Below are positions 32,488 to 41,562 of a DNA stretch of 64,000 bases, in pieces. Numbering within the stretch: the first letter of the stretch is position 1; every line of letters starts with the position of its first letter. Position numbers and translations under genes: made by a program. The notes under the pieces are model-generated. The model saw nothing but the letters and a program-made list of their open reading frames with translations. It searched no databases and was not told the origin of the DNA. The DNA is taken from positions 23,758 through 87,757 of the forward strand of contig DATASX010000069.1 of assembly GCA_036269075.1 (NCBI GenBank), written 5' to 3'. This DNA comes from Sporichthyaceae bacterium (GTDB lineage: Bacteria > Actinomycetota > Actinomycetes > Sporichthyales > Sporichthyaceae).

Positions 32488-33582
32488 ATGCGGACGCTCA
32501 TCCAGTTCAGCAAGGGCCGCACCAGTCGGCAGGCGCACCGCGACCTGCCCGGTCCGGCGCCGGACGGTTCACCGCTCAAGGACGACGAACTGACCCGACA
32601 GGGCTTCGACGGCCGGGAGGCGGTGCTGTACCGGTCCAACGACCCGACGGTGTTCCGCGCCGAAGGTCGCTTCCGGTCCACCGCGGCGTTGCTGGCGGAC
32701 CTCGAGCCGAGTGACCTGACCGACGTACGCGGCACCGCACAGCGGCTGTACTACAACTCCGACGTCACCATCTGGCTCTCCCGGCGGGCCGCACCGATGC
32801 CGTTCCACCGTCGCAACGTCGACGGCGACGAGTGTTGGTTCGTGCACCGTGGCGCCGGCACGGTGCACACCGAGTTCGGCCCGATCGTCTACGAGCAGGG
32901 CGATTACGTGGTCATCCCCAAGGCGATCACGCATCGGTGGGTACCCGACGGATCCGAGAGTTTCCTGTTCGGCATCGAGACCGTCGGTGAGTTGCGCGCC
33001 CCGAACTACGTGGGCCTGGGTCGGCATGCCCCGTTCGACCCGGACGTGATCCGAGTGCCGGATCCGACGCCGATGGCCTCCGATGCGCCCGAGTACGAGG
33101 TCCGGGTCAAGTACGACAACGAGTCCTCGGCGATCTTCCAGGACCACCACCCCTGCGACGTCGAGGGTTGGAAGGGCGACTACTTCCCGTTCGCGTTCAA
33201 CATCCGCGACTGGAACGTGATCATGTCCGACAGCCTGCACCTGCCGCCGTCGATGCACGTGTTCCTGGTCGCCGAGGGCGTGAACATCATCAACCTGCTG
33301 CCGCGCCCGTTCGAGACACGGGCCGGCGTCGAACGGATCCCGTGGTTCCACCGCAACGCCGACTACGACGAGGTCGCCCTGATCCACGGCGGCAACTCGC
33401 TCGGGCGCCCGCTCAAACCGGGGTTGGTCAGCCACGACCCGCAGGGCATCCATCACGGCTTCCCGGACCGAGCGCGGGTGAAGGCCCGGCGCGAGTGGGA
33501 CGACCACGCCCGCATCGAGTGGGAGATCATCATGGTGGAGGCGGCGCGCCCGTTGCGGCTCGACCCGGTCCTTCATGGCTGA
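32488..33582 (+). CDS. Homogentisate 1,2-dioxygenase-like bicupin
   Basis: The 364-residue protein has two cupin domains. The C-terminal one carries FHRNADYDEVALIHGG (287-302) and GIHHGF (320-325), which line up with the Fe ligands His-Glu-His of homogentisate dioxygenase (His288, Glu295, His323 as candidates). The N-terminal one also keeps a full metal-type set, FHRRNVDGDECWFVH (His107, Glu115) and ITHRW (His149). Homogentisate dioxygenase cleaves an aromatic ring next to a hydroxyl. The true substrate may differ, since no other tyrosine-pathway gene is nearby. It heads a rightward operon of four coupled genes. Confidence 0.8.
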   Translation: MRTLIQFSKGRTSRQAHRDLPGPAPDGSPLKDDELTRQGFDGREAVLYRSNDPTVFRAEGRFRSTAALLADLEPSDLTDVRGTAQRLYYNSDVTIWLSRRAAPMPFHRRNVDGDECWFVHRGAGTVHTEFGPIVYEQGDYVVIPKAITHRWVPDGSESFLFGIETVGELRAPNYVGLGRHAPFDPDVIRVPDPTPMASDAPEYEVRVKYDNESSAIFQDHHPCDVEGWKGDYFPFAFNIRDWNVIMSDSLHLPPSMHVFLVAEGVNIINLLPRPFETRAGVERIPWFHRNADYDEVALIHGGNSLGRPLKPGLVSHDPQGIHHGFPDRARVKARREWDDHARIEWEIIMVEAARPLRLDPVLHG

Positions 33583-35167
33583 GCGCGCCGACGTCATCGT
33601 CATCGGCGCGGGCCACAACGGCCTGGTCGCCGCGGGCTACCTGGCCCGCTCCGGACTCGACGTACTCGTGCTGGAGGCGAACGACTGGATCGGTGGCTGC
33701 ACGACCAGCACGGCCCTGCTGCCGGCCGCGCCCGAGCATCGGATGAGCCCGTGCGCGGACGACGTGATCGCGCTGCGCGACACCACTGTCGGTGTCGACC
33801 TGGAGTTGGCTCGGTTCGGTTACCGCGAGGTGGAGATCGACCCGCCCTACCTTGCGTTGGCGCCTGACGGAGCGTCACTTGCATTGCACCGGCACGCGGA
33901 GCGGACTGCGGCGGAGATCCGGCACTTCGCGCCCCAGGACGCCGCCGCGTATCTGCGCCTGATCGAGGACCTGAGGCCGGCCTGCGACGCCGCGATGACA
34001 CTGATGGCGACCAACCCGGTCCGACCCGATCCGCGGGCGGTGGCCGGCGCCGTCCGCGCACTGCTGCGCCGACCCCGTGCCCTCCCGGAGGTGGTGGGAC
34101 TCACCCGGACGTCGGCGGCCGATGCGATCCGCGAGCGGTTCACCCACCCCCTGGTGCAGGCGATGCTCGCGAACCTCGCCAGCTACGGCTGCCCGATCAC
34201 CTGGGACCGGTCCGGGGTCAACCTGATGATCGTCCCGATGATCATGCGCGCCGGGATGGCCCGGCCCACCGGCGGCATGGGCACCCTGCCCGCGGCGCTG
34301 GAACGCAGTTTCACCGCTTCGGGCGGGCGGATCCGGACCGCTGCCCGGGTGGAGGAGTTCCTGATGTCCGCCGGCCGGGTGATCGGAGTCCGGCTGCACT
34401 CCGGCGAGGAAATCCGCGCGGCGACGGTGCTGGCCGCGACCGAGCCGTGGCGGGTGCTCAATCAGTTCCTGCCCCCCGGAACACTGCCGGCGAAGCTGGC
34501 GGCGCGGGCTGCCGACATCCCCACCCGTAGCGCGGGGTGCGCCCACTTCAAGATCGAGGTCGCGTTCCGCGGCCGGCTGACGTTGCCCGCACACCAGAAG
34601 GCCCGCCGTGACGACCTGGACGTGCGGATCCCGACGCACATGGTCGGGACCATCGAGGAGATCTGCGCCGCGATCGACGACGCCGGCGCCGGGCGACTGC
34701 CGGACCCGCTGCCGTTCGCGAGCATGGTGAAGAGCGCCGCGGACCCCGCGGTGGCGCCCACCGGCCAGGAGTTGCTCGGGCTGTGGTCGGGTTGGGTGCC
34801 GTTGCACCCGGAGGAGAGTTGGGACTCGTTGAAGGCGACGGCGGAGAAGTCGCTGATTGCGCAGGCCCAGCACTACTACGCCGGCTTCGAGGAGTTGGAG
34901 ATAGGCCGCTGGGTCGAGTCCCCACCGGAGATGACCGCCCGCACCAACGTCCCGGACGGGAACGTCTACCACGTGGACCTGACCCCATCGCGGATGGGAC
35001 CGCTGCGCCCGGCGCGCGGCTTCGCCGGTTACCGGACACCGGTGCCGGGTCTTTATCTCAGCGGCGGTGGGACGCACCCCGGCCCGTCCGTCTCGGGCCT
35101 GCCCGGACAGCAGGCCGCCCGGACCCTGTTGCGCGACCTGCGTCGCAAGCGGATGCCGAACCGGTGA
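33575..35167 (+). CDS. CrtI-like NAD(P)/FAD-dependent oxidoreductase (first of pair)
   Basis: The 530-residue flavoprotein starts with VIVIGAGHNGLVAAGYLARSG (FAD site; dinucleotide motif GxGxxG about 11-16). It has a C-terminal segment TPVPGLYLSGGGTHPGPSVSG, the FAD-closing motif of phytoene dehydrogenase-like enzymes. The length is that of the full family. It overlaps the bicupin gene by 8 bases and the next flavoprotein gene by 4. It may oxidise or saturate a ring or polyene intermediate; the substrate is not known. Confidence 0.85.
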   Translation: MAERADVIVIGAGHNGLVAAGYLARSGLDVLVLEANDWIGGCTTSTALLPAAPEHRMSPCADDVIALRDTTVGVDLELARFGYREVEIDPPYLALAPDGASLALHRHAERTAAEIRHFAPQDAAAYLRLIEDLRPACDAAMTLMATNPVRPDPRAVAGAVRALLRRPRALPEVVGLTRTSAADAIRERFTHPLVQAMLANLASYGCPITWDRSGVNLMIVPMIMRAGMARPTGGMGTLPAALERSFTASGGRIRTAARVEEFLMSAGRVIGVRLHSGEEIRAATVLAATEPWRVLNQFLPPGTLPAKLAARAADIPTRSAGCAHFKIEVAFRGRLTLPAHQKARRDDLDVRIPTHMVGTIEEICAAIDDAGAGRLPDPLPFASMVKSAADPAVAPTGQELLGLWSGWVPLHPEESWDSLKATAEKSLIAQAQHYYAGFEELEIGRWVESPPEMTARTNVPDGNVYHVDLTPSRMGPLRPARGFAGYRTPVPGLYLSGGGTHPGPSVSGLPGQQAARTLLRDLRRKRMPNR

Positions 35168-36483
35168 ACGCCCCTGCGCTCGAGCGCTTCGACGCAGTGG
35201 TGATCGGGGCAGGGGCGGGCGGGATGGCCGCCGCCGCCCGGCTGCAAGCCACCGGCTACCGGACGCTGCTCGTCGAGAGCCGAGACCGGGTCGGTGGTCG
35301 GGCATCCACGATCGAGATCGACGGCTTCCGGGTGAACACCGGAGCCCTGGTGACCGAGGTCGGTGGGGAGAACGGCCGGCTGTTCGCCGACCTCGGCGTC
35401 GACCCCGGCCTGCGGATCCCGCGCCGCCCGTTGGTGCTTCGGGTCGGGCGGCGCGACGTCCCGCTGATGAGCGGCCCGAACGGCGCGGCGGTGCGCGGTC
35501 TGCTCGCCGCGGTCGGCGCAGTCAGCCGGCGGACCGGTCGTCGTCCCGGCCGCGGTCCGACGGTCGCGGACTGGCTGGACGCGCGCCGGGCCCGTCCGGC
35601 GGTGCGCAGCCTGGTCCGCAACCTGACCGCCGCCCTCTACGCCGCGGAGCCCGCGGACATCGAACTCGCACTGTTGTTCGACTACGCCACCCGCCCCGGC
35701 GGCCTGCAGACCTACGCCATGCACCCGGAGGGCGCCATCGGGCCGTGGTCGGCCGTGGCCCGCGACTTCGAGCGGCGCGGTGGGACGCTGTGGTTGGACA
35801 GCGCCGTCGTCGCGTTGAGCGTCGGCGCCGACGGTCTGGTCGACGGAGCCCGGATCCGCCGCGATGGGCAGGAGATCGCCGTGGCGGTGCGGATCGCGGT
35901 GAGCAACGCGGGGCCGGTGGCCACCGCGGCCCTGTGTCCGGGCAGCGCTCTGCCGTCGACCTACTCGGCCGAGCTGAAGACGTGGTCCCGACCGGGGAGT
36001 CTGATCACGATCAACTTCGCCGGCCGAACCCGGCTCGGGCCGTTGACGGGGCTGGCTTTCTTCGCCACCACGCGTCGGTTGGCCTACGCCGCGCTGCTCA
36101 CCGACACCTGTCCGGAGCTGGCCCCACCGGGTTGGCACCTGTATCTGGGCGCGTGTGCTCCGCACCCCGCCGCCGGCGACTTCGACCTGGACGTCGAACT
36201 GGAGTTGCTGCGGGCAGATCTGCGCGAGCAGTTCCCGGGCTACGACAACGCGCGCGAGCTTTCGGTCGCGGTGTGCGCGGGGGAGGACTGGCCGGCACAG
36301 CGAGCCATCGCCGGCCACGACCTGCAGCGGACGACGCCGATCGCGAACCTCTGGAACGTCGGGGACGGCGTCCGCGAGCGGACCGGCGCCGGGCAGAGCG
36401 GCTGCGTCGAAACGGCCCGCCTCGTCGTCGACCAGATCCGCCGGCACTGTGCGCCGTCACTCCACGAGGGGAACCCGACGTGA
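35164..36483 (+). CDS. CrtI-like FAD-dependent oxidoreductase (second of pair)
   Basis: The 439-residue flavoprotein has the N-terminal motif VVIGAGAGGMAAAARLQATG and RVGGRAST, and a C-terminal FAD segment NLWNVGDGVRERTGAGQSGC. It is shorter than the preceding enzyme and diverged in the middle, so the two are not recent duplicates. The GTG start is inside the preceding stop (GTGA), and its own stop overlaps the SDR start in the same way. It might work as a pair with the first enzyme, on successive steps. Confidence 0.82.
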   Translation: MNAPALERFDAVVIGAGAGGMAAAARLQATGYRTLLVESRDRVGGRASTIEIDGFRVNTGALVTEVGGENGRLFADLGVDPGLRIPRRPLVLRVGRRDVPLMSGPNGAAVRGLLAAVGAVSRRTGRRPGRGPTVADWLDARRARPAVRSLVRNLTAALYAAEPADIELALLFDYATRPGGLQTYAMHPEGAIGPWSAVARDFERRGGTLWLDSAVVALSVGADGLVDGARIRRDGQEIAVAVRIAVSNAGPVATAALCPGSALPSTYSAELKTWSRPGSLITINFAGRTRLGPLTGLAFFATTRRLAYAALLTDTCPELAPPGWHLYLGACAPHPAAGDFDLDVELELLRADLREQFPGYDNARELSVAVCAGEDWPAQRAIAGHDLQRTTPIANLWNVGDGVRERTGAGQSGCVETARLVVDQIRRHCAPSLHEGNPT

Positions 36484-37238
36484 CGGTCGCTCTGGTCACC
36501 GGCGCCGGCAGAGGTATCGGGGAAGCCTGCGCGCTGCGGTTCGCACGGGACGGTCACGACCTGGTGCTGGCCGCCCGCTCGGCGCCGAGCCTGGCGCAGG
36601 TCGCCGAGAAGGCGCGAGCCCTCGGCGCGCGTACCCTCGCGGTGCCCACCGACGTGAGCGATCTGGCGGCCCTCGACGCGCTGGTTTCCGCTGCCGCCAC
36701 GGAGTTCGGCCGCGTCGACGTGCTGGTCAACAACGCGGGCATGCTGCCCACCGCGGCCCGCGTCGAACACGTGACGGCGGAGGTGTTCCGCGCCGCCCTG
36801 GACGTCAACCTGATCGCCCCTTGGTACCTGGCAGCCCGGGTCCGCGACGTGATGGTGTCCACCGGCGACGGTGGTGTGGTGCTGAACATGACCAGCACTG
36901 CGGCCATCTATCCATCGGTCGGCTTCGCCGTTTACAACTCGAGCAAGGCCGCGCTGAGCATGCTGACCAGGACGATGGCGTTGGAGTGGGCCCGGGACGG
37001 GATCCGGGTCATCGGGGTCGCGCCCGGCAAGGTGGACACCGAGATGGTGGCCCCGATCCTCGAGTACAGCGCGAAGCGCGGCGTCCGACTCAACCCGATG
37101 AACCGCTCGGGGCAACCGGAGGAGGTCGCGGAACTGGTTTCCTTCCTGGTCAGCGATCGCGCCGCGTTCATCACCGGCAGCATCGTCACCATCGACGGTG
37201 GGGAGGTCGTGAGTACCGGGGCCGACGGAGCACGCTGA
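36480..37238 (+). CDS. Short-chain dehydrogenase/reductase
   Basis: The 252-residue classical SDR has TGAGRGIG (about 7-14) for NAD(P), NNAG (84-87), and the catalytic set Ser139, Tyr152 and Lys156 (VYNSSK). The C-terminus reads FITGSIVTIDGGEVV, as in FabG-like enzymes. It is the last gene of the bicupin operon and is coupled by GTGA overlap. It probably oxidises or reduces a hydroxyl/keto group of the pathway intermediate. Confidence 0.9.
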   Translation: MTVALVTGAGRGIGEACALRFARDGHDLVLAARSAPSLAQVAEKARALGARTLAVPTDVSDLAALDALVSAAATEFGRVDVLVNNAGMLPTAARVEHVTAEVFRAALDVNLIAPWYLAARVRDVMVSTGDGGVVLNMTSTAAIYPSVGFAVYNSSKAALSMLTRTMALEWARDGIRVIGVAPGKVDTEMVAPILEYSAKRGVRLNPMNRSGQPEEVAELVSFLVSDRAAFITGSIVTIDGGEVVSTGADGAR

Positions 37239-37246
37239 TCCCGCCG

Positions 37247-37272
37247 GTATCCACAACTCCGGATTGTCCACA
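37247..37272 (+). promoter_or_regulatory. Two DnaA-box-like nonamers
   Basis: GTATCCACA (37247-37255) and TTGTCCACA (37264-37272) lie on the same strand 17 bases apart, start to start. The second equals the form preferred in high-GC actinobacteria and the first differs from TTATCCACA by one base. They lie between the SDR stop and the unknown gene at 37357. No dnaA, dnaN or other origin genes are near, so a regulatory or chance role is likely. Confidence 0.35.
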
Positions 37273-37356
37273 GGCACACGGATTCGGTCGTGCGCGCGCG
37301 TCCGAATCGAGAGGGTTTCCCGAGGGCCGCAGCGGTCCGGTGTCTCGGGGGGAACT

Positions 37357-38193
37357 GTGAGTGGACGACGTAGGACGCGGACCGGCCGTCGAACAATCGC
37401 CGGGCCGCAGCGGAGTTGGAGCCCACGGCAGCGGGAACTGATCCGCAGGCTTTCGCGGGATGCGCTGGCCCGGCACGGCGTGGCGGCGGCGGTCCGGCGC
37501 GACCATCTGGCCACCGCGGACGGCCGGGTGTTCGGCCTGATGAACCTCGAATCGGTCTGTGACGGCTACTGCGAGGAGCAATGGCCGGAGGTGGTCGATG
37601 CCCACTTCGCGGCGCTTCTCGAAGCGTTCCCGGGCGCGCCACCCGAGCTCGGGCCGGACCAGATCCGGGACGGCGTGCATGCCCGATTGGTGCTCGCCGA
37701 CCCGCACAGCCCTGCGGTCGATTACGCCTATGCCCGGCGGCTGGGCACAGATCTGATCGGGTTGCTGGCCCACGTGACGGGGTCGATGGTGCGTTGGTTG
37801 ACCGACGAGGAGGTCGCCCTGGTCGGGGCCGACGAACTCTGGTCGCTGGGGCTCGGCCGGGTGGACCGTATCCGGCCGCAGGACTGCGAACTGATCGACA
37901 CCCGGGCCGGCGCGTTCTGCACCCTGCGCGGGCGATCCGGCTTCATCGCCAGCAAGGCGCTCGTCCTGGCCGAGACCGTGGGCCTGCTCCTGGGACCGGA
38001 CTTCGACCCGGATGAGGGCCTGCTGGTCGGCGTCCCGACCCGGCACGAACTGGCATTCATGCCGACCTGGGCGACCGCTGCGGGGCGGGACGCCTTCAGT
38101 ACCTACACCGCCCAGGAGTTCGCCAACGGCGTCGCGCCGCTGTCTCCCCACGTCTACCGCTGGGGCGACGGTCAGTTCGACCGGTTGGCTTAG
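37357..38193 (+). CDS. Protein of unknown function (278 aa)
   Basis: I do not recognise this protein. It is soluble with no signal or membrane segment. The N-terminus is rich in Arg, followed by ELIRRLSRDALARHGV and AWDG-like acidic helices. A mixed alpha/beta region contains EEQWPEVVDAHFAALLEAFP and LVGVPTRHELAFMPTWAT, a layout reminiscent of DUF1444-like proteins, though I would not assert it. The GTG at 37357 has GGGGGGAACT just upstream. It converges on the flippase gene, sharing 4 bases of stop codons. Confidence 0.65.
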   Translation: MSGRRRTRTGRRTIAGPQRSWSPRQRELIRRLSRDALARHGVAAAVRRDHLATADGRVFGLMNLESVCDGYCEEQWPEVVDAHFAALLEAFPGAPPELGPDQIRDGVHARLVLADPHSPAVDYAYARRLGTDLIGLLAHVTGSMVRWLTDEEVALVGADELWSLGLGRVDRIRPQDCELIDTRAGAFCTLRGRSGFIASKALVLAETVGLLLGPDFDPDEGLLVGVPTRHELAFMPTWATAAGRDAFSTYTAQEFANGVAPLSPHVYRWGDGQFDRLA

Positions 38194-39413
38194 CTGCTTG
38201 GGTGGGCCGCAACCGGCGCGGTGACCGGGAGGGACTCCTTCGGCAGCACGTTCCAGAAGGCGGCCAACAGCGCGGCATCGGTGATCAGGAAGGGCACCGC
38301 GGCACCGCGGACCCCCATCGACGGCACCAGAGCGAGATTCGCGATCACGTTGCCGACGAGGCCGACGACGGTGAGCCGCGCGACCCGTGCGCGGTCGCAG
38401 AGCAGGGCGATCGGGGTGATCGCGCCGAGCGCCGCGCCGGGCAGTCCGGCCACCATCAGGATTGCGACGGCGGTCCGCGCGGAGGCGTAGTGGTTGCCGA
38501 ATGCGCTTCGCAGCAAGAAGTCCGAGCTGAACGCCACGGTGATCGCGATCGGGGCCGCAACGGCGGTCGCCCGCAACGCCAGCCGCCTGGCGACGGGTCG
38601 GGCCTGCGCGGCCAGATCGGAGCCGACGGCGGCCACCGCCGCTGAGGCGATCGCCATGGCGGGCAGCAGGACGGTGTCGTAGAACTTGTAGGCGGCCACG
38701 TAGACGGCCACCGACTTGCTGCCCTTCATGAGGGCCAGCAACCAGATGTCGACCCGCTCGTAGGCGGACCCGATGATTCCGGCCGCGGCCAACGGCAGGG
38801 TGGCCCGCAACCGCAGTTCGGCCCGCTGCAGGGGATCCGGCTCGTCGGTCATCGTCAACCGCCGGCCGGCGATGCCGGGCAGGAGCAGCGAGGACACCAC
38901 GTCGACCAGGACGAAGGCGGCGATCACCCCGGAGGGTTTCCAGCCGGCCGCGAGGGTGGCGATGCCGACGGCGAGCAGCGCCAGCTTGGAGACCACGTTG
39001 TAGACGGCCTCGACCACGCCGATCGCGCGGCCCCGCAGCAGCGCGAGGAACGACCCACCCAGCGGGCTGATCACCACCGAGACCGAGTACAGCCCGGCCA
39101 TCCACCAGCGATCGGCGGGCGCGGAGTTCAGCCAGAGCCCGACCAGGACGACGCCGGAGATCAGCCCGGACACCATGCGGACGCCGATCGCCCGGCGCAC
39201 CGCGCCGGAATCGAGGGACTCGTGGTCGAGGGCGATCTTGGACAACGCCAACGGGATGCCCAGGTCGGTGCCGATGCTGACCAGCGAGCCCAGCGAGAGA
39301 ACGAGCGTCACCTCGCCGAACTGAGCCACGCTCAGTTGTCTGGCCACCACCGCCAACCACAGCGTGGTGAGCAGGCCGCCGACCGCTCGGGCAACCCCGA
39401 GCTGAGTACTCAT
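38190..39413 (-). CDS. MOP-superfamily polysaccharide flippase-like membrane protein
   Basis: The 407-residue protein has 11-12 predicted membrane helices over its full length and begins QLGVARAVGGLLTTLWLAVV followed by ARQLSVAQFGEVTLV, the Wzx/RfbX-like N-terminal pattern (helix, then A-R-x-L-x(4)-G). Such proteins move lipid-linked oligosaccharides across the membrane. I use ATG 39413 because the conserved region begins right after it. It is divergent from the large membrane gene at 39692, which may act in the same envelope pathway. Confidence 0.8.
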   Translation of the reverse strand: MSTQLGVARAVGGLLTTLWLAVVARQLSVAQFGEVTLVLSLGSLVSIGTDLGIPLALSKIALDHESLDSGAVRRAIGVRMVSGLISGVVLVGLWLNSAPADRWWMAGLYSVSVVISPLGGSFLALLRGRAIGVVEAVYNVVSKLALLAVGIATLAAGWKPSGVIAAFVLVDVVSSLLLPGIAGRRLTMTDEPDPLQRAELRLRATLPLAAAGIIGSAYERVDIWLLALMKGSKSVAVYVAAYKFYDTVLLPAMAIASAAVAAVGSDLAAQARPVARRLALRATAVAAPIAITVAFSSDFLLRSAFGNHYASARTAVAILMVAGLPGAALGAITPIALLCDRARVARLTVVGLVGNVIANLALVPSMGVRGAAVPFLITDAALLAAFWNVLPKESLPVTAPVAAHPSS

Positions 39414-39691
39414 CCGGCCGGCGCCGGGTGGCCGATGCGGCTGGTGATGCCAACGCGCACCGAGGCCCAGGTCCACGGCAGGATCATGGCAGGTCAACCA
39501 GCGGATCGGCCGTCGAGCCGGGACGAAGTGAGATCCGCCGGCCGAGGTTGCCGGCAATGGCCGTCCGTCTGACGGTTCGTCAGCACTTCGGCGCGGCCGG
39601 GACGCGCCCGCGAGGCCATGATGTCCCAAATTTCACCCTGAACACATTTAGCATCATCTGTAACAGCGAGACATGCCCTAGGGGGGTCGCG

Positions 39692-41533
39692 GTGAGGTCC
39701 TCGACTACACGGCCGGCAGTGCAGCCCGACCGACTTCCGGGGCAACGCGCTGCCCCGGAACCCGCGCCCGCGCCGCGGCGATCGGTGCCGGACCGACTGC
39801 TCACGACGCTGCTGCGGATCGTGGACGGTGACCGGGTCTCCCGCCGGCGGATCGCCAGGCAGGGCCTGGTCCTGGGGGCATTTCTCGGGGCAGGCGTTCT
39901 CTCGCTGCTCCCGGTGCTGCGCGCGACCGGGTGGCCGGGCAACCACGAGGACGGGGCGATCTTCGCGCGGACGGCGATCTATGCCCAGCACCTGCGGCAT
40001 CTCGACTTCCTGCCGGTCTGGTCGGACAGCGACGCCTACGGGATGGGCACGCCGATGCCGGCCGGGTACCACAACCTGTTCTTCTGGGTGGCCGGCGGAC
40101 TTTCGTTGGTCGGCTGGACATTGAAGGCCGCCGTCGTCACGACCTTGCTGGCCGTCCTGCTGGTGGGCATGTACGGGATGCGGCGCTGCCTGTTGCGCCT
40201 CGGCGTGCCGTCGCTGCTCGCATCGGTCGGCGGGATCGCCCTGGCCGTCGCCCCCTACACGTTCACCGACTGGTACACCCGCGGCGACCTCGCCGAGTTC
40301 ACCGGGATGATGCTGGTCCCGTGGATCCTGTGCTGGTCCGTGGACGTGGTCGCAGGCAACAAGGTCTCGTTCTGGATCGTCCCGTTGATCCTCGTCACGT
40401 TCCTGGCGGACGATCTGGTCGCGTACCTCGGGCTGGTCCTCACCGCCGGCGCATTCCTGGCGGCCCTGCTGACCAACCCGGGTCGGCGGCGACTGGTCCG
40501 CCGCTACGGGTCGGCGATGGTGGCCTGCGGCGTCGCGATCGCGCCGTTCATGCTGCTGAAGCGCGCCTTCGACGGCGACTACGACATCAACGGGGTCGTC
40601 CCGACCGGACTGGCGCCGCCCTACGGCCTGCACCCGTTGCGCGAGTACTTCCTACCCGGCAACTTCGACTGGGCCGACCCGGATCCGCTGAGCATGACCG
40701 TCACGGTGGGCCTGGCGCTGTGGGTCGGGCTGGCCGTCGTTCTGGTGTGGCGAGCCGGTCAGCGGCTGAGTCCCGAGCCGGGCATCACGGTGCAGGCGTT
40801 CCTGCGGCGCCCGGAGGTGCTCCTGGCCGGCGTCGTCGTGGTCGGGATGGCGGTGCAGGTCCCGGCGATCGCCGGGGCTCACCGGTTGCCCCTGGTTCAT
40901 CACATCGCACCCGTGTGGCGGCTGGAGGCGTTCATCACCCCGGCGTTGATCGCGCTGGTCGTCTCGATGGGTTGGCGGTGCGTGAGCAACCGCCCGTCGG
41001 CCGCGCTGCTCGGCGCGAGCGGTGCGGCGTTGATGGTGCTCGGCCTGGTGGTGAGCTCGCCGGTCACCGACAGCAAGCCCGGCACCGTGGACCTCGGGGC
41101 GTACACCCCGGCGCGCATCCAGTCGGCCGGGTCCGGTCTGGGCAACTTGCTGTTGGCGAACGGTGGGTACCTGCCGGTCGTGCACGCGGGTGCGGCGCGC
41201 GAGTCGACCGCGACGGTCTACAACACCTATGAGCAGTTGGCCTCGAACAACGGCGGGTTGACGGTGTTGCGCGGCCCGTGTCAGGTGGAGGTGGAGGCCC
41301 GTACGTTCGAGGCCTCGGTGCGCACCTTCCAGGTCAACTGCACCGGCCCCGGCACGGTTGCGTTGCCGATCAGCTTCAACAGTTTCTCCACGGTCCGCTG
41401 GGCCGGCCGGAGCGTCCCGTACCACCGGATCGACCGCGACCCGCGGATGATCGTCGAGCTCTCGAGGGGCACCGGCCGGTTGACCGTGGAACTGCCCACG
41501 GTGTGGCGGGTGCTGCGGGGTTCGATGCCCTGA
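39692..41533 (+). CDS. Large polytopic membrane protein (YfhO/glycosyltransferase-like)
   Basis: The 613-residue protein has about a dozen hydrophobic segments between residues 45 and 470. A luminal motif follows the first helix: HEDGAIFARTAIYAQHL, then FLPVWSDSDAYGMGTPMPAGYHN, with paired acidic residues, as in YfhO and GT-C type membrane enzymes. The C-terminal 140 residues are soluble and beta-rich. The GTG at 39692 follows GGGGGGTCGC. Its divergence from the flippase suggests cell-envelope glycan work, unrelated to the catabolic operons. Confidence 0.7.
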   Translation: MRSSTTRPAVQPDRLPGQRAAPEPAPAPRRSVPDRLLTTLLRIVDGDRVSRRRIARQGLVLGAFLGAGVLSLLPVLRATGWPGNHEDGAIFARTAIYAQHLRHLDFLPVWSDSDAYGMGTPMPAGYHNLFFWVAGGLSLVGWTLKAAVVTTLLAVLLVGMYGMRRCLLRLGVPSLLASVGGIALAVAPYTFTDWYTRGDLAEFTGMMLVPWILCWSVDVVAGNKVSFWIVPLILVTFLADDLVAYLGLVLTAGAFLAALLTNPGRRRLVRRYGSAMVACGVAIAPFMLLKRAFDGDYDINGVVPTGLAPPYGLHPLREYFLPGNFDWADPDPLSMTVTVGLALWVGLAVVLVWRAGQRLSPEPGITVQAFLRRPEVLLAGVVVVGMAVQVPAIAGAHRLPLVHHIAPVWRLEAFITPALIALVVSMGWRCVSNRPSAALLGASGAALMVLGLVVSSPVTDSKPGTVDLGAYTPARIQSAGSGLGNLLLANGGYLPVVHAGAARESTATVYNTYEQLASNNGGLTVLRGPCQVEVEARTFEASVRTFQVNCTGPGTVALPISFNSFSTVRWAGRSVPYHRIDRDPRMIVELSRGTGRLTVELPTVWRVLRGSMP

Positions 41534-41562
41534 CGGGAGGGCCTTGCGGGCGAGGTGCTCGT

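Noticed and set aside
37186..39453. A 755-codon minus-strand frame across the unknown gene and the flippase
   Set aside because: It crosses two genes with good starts and recognisable or coherent products, and its translation looks like an out-of-frame Arg/Ala/Gly-rich sequence.
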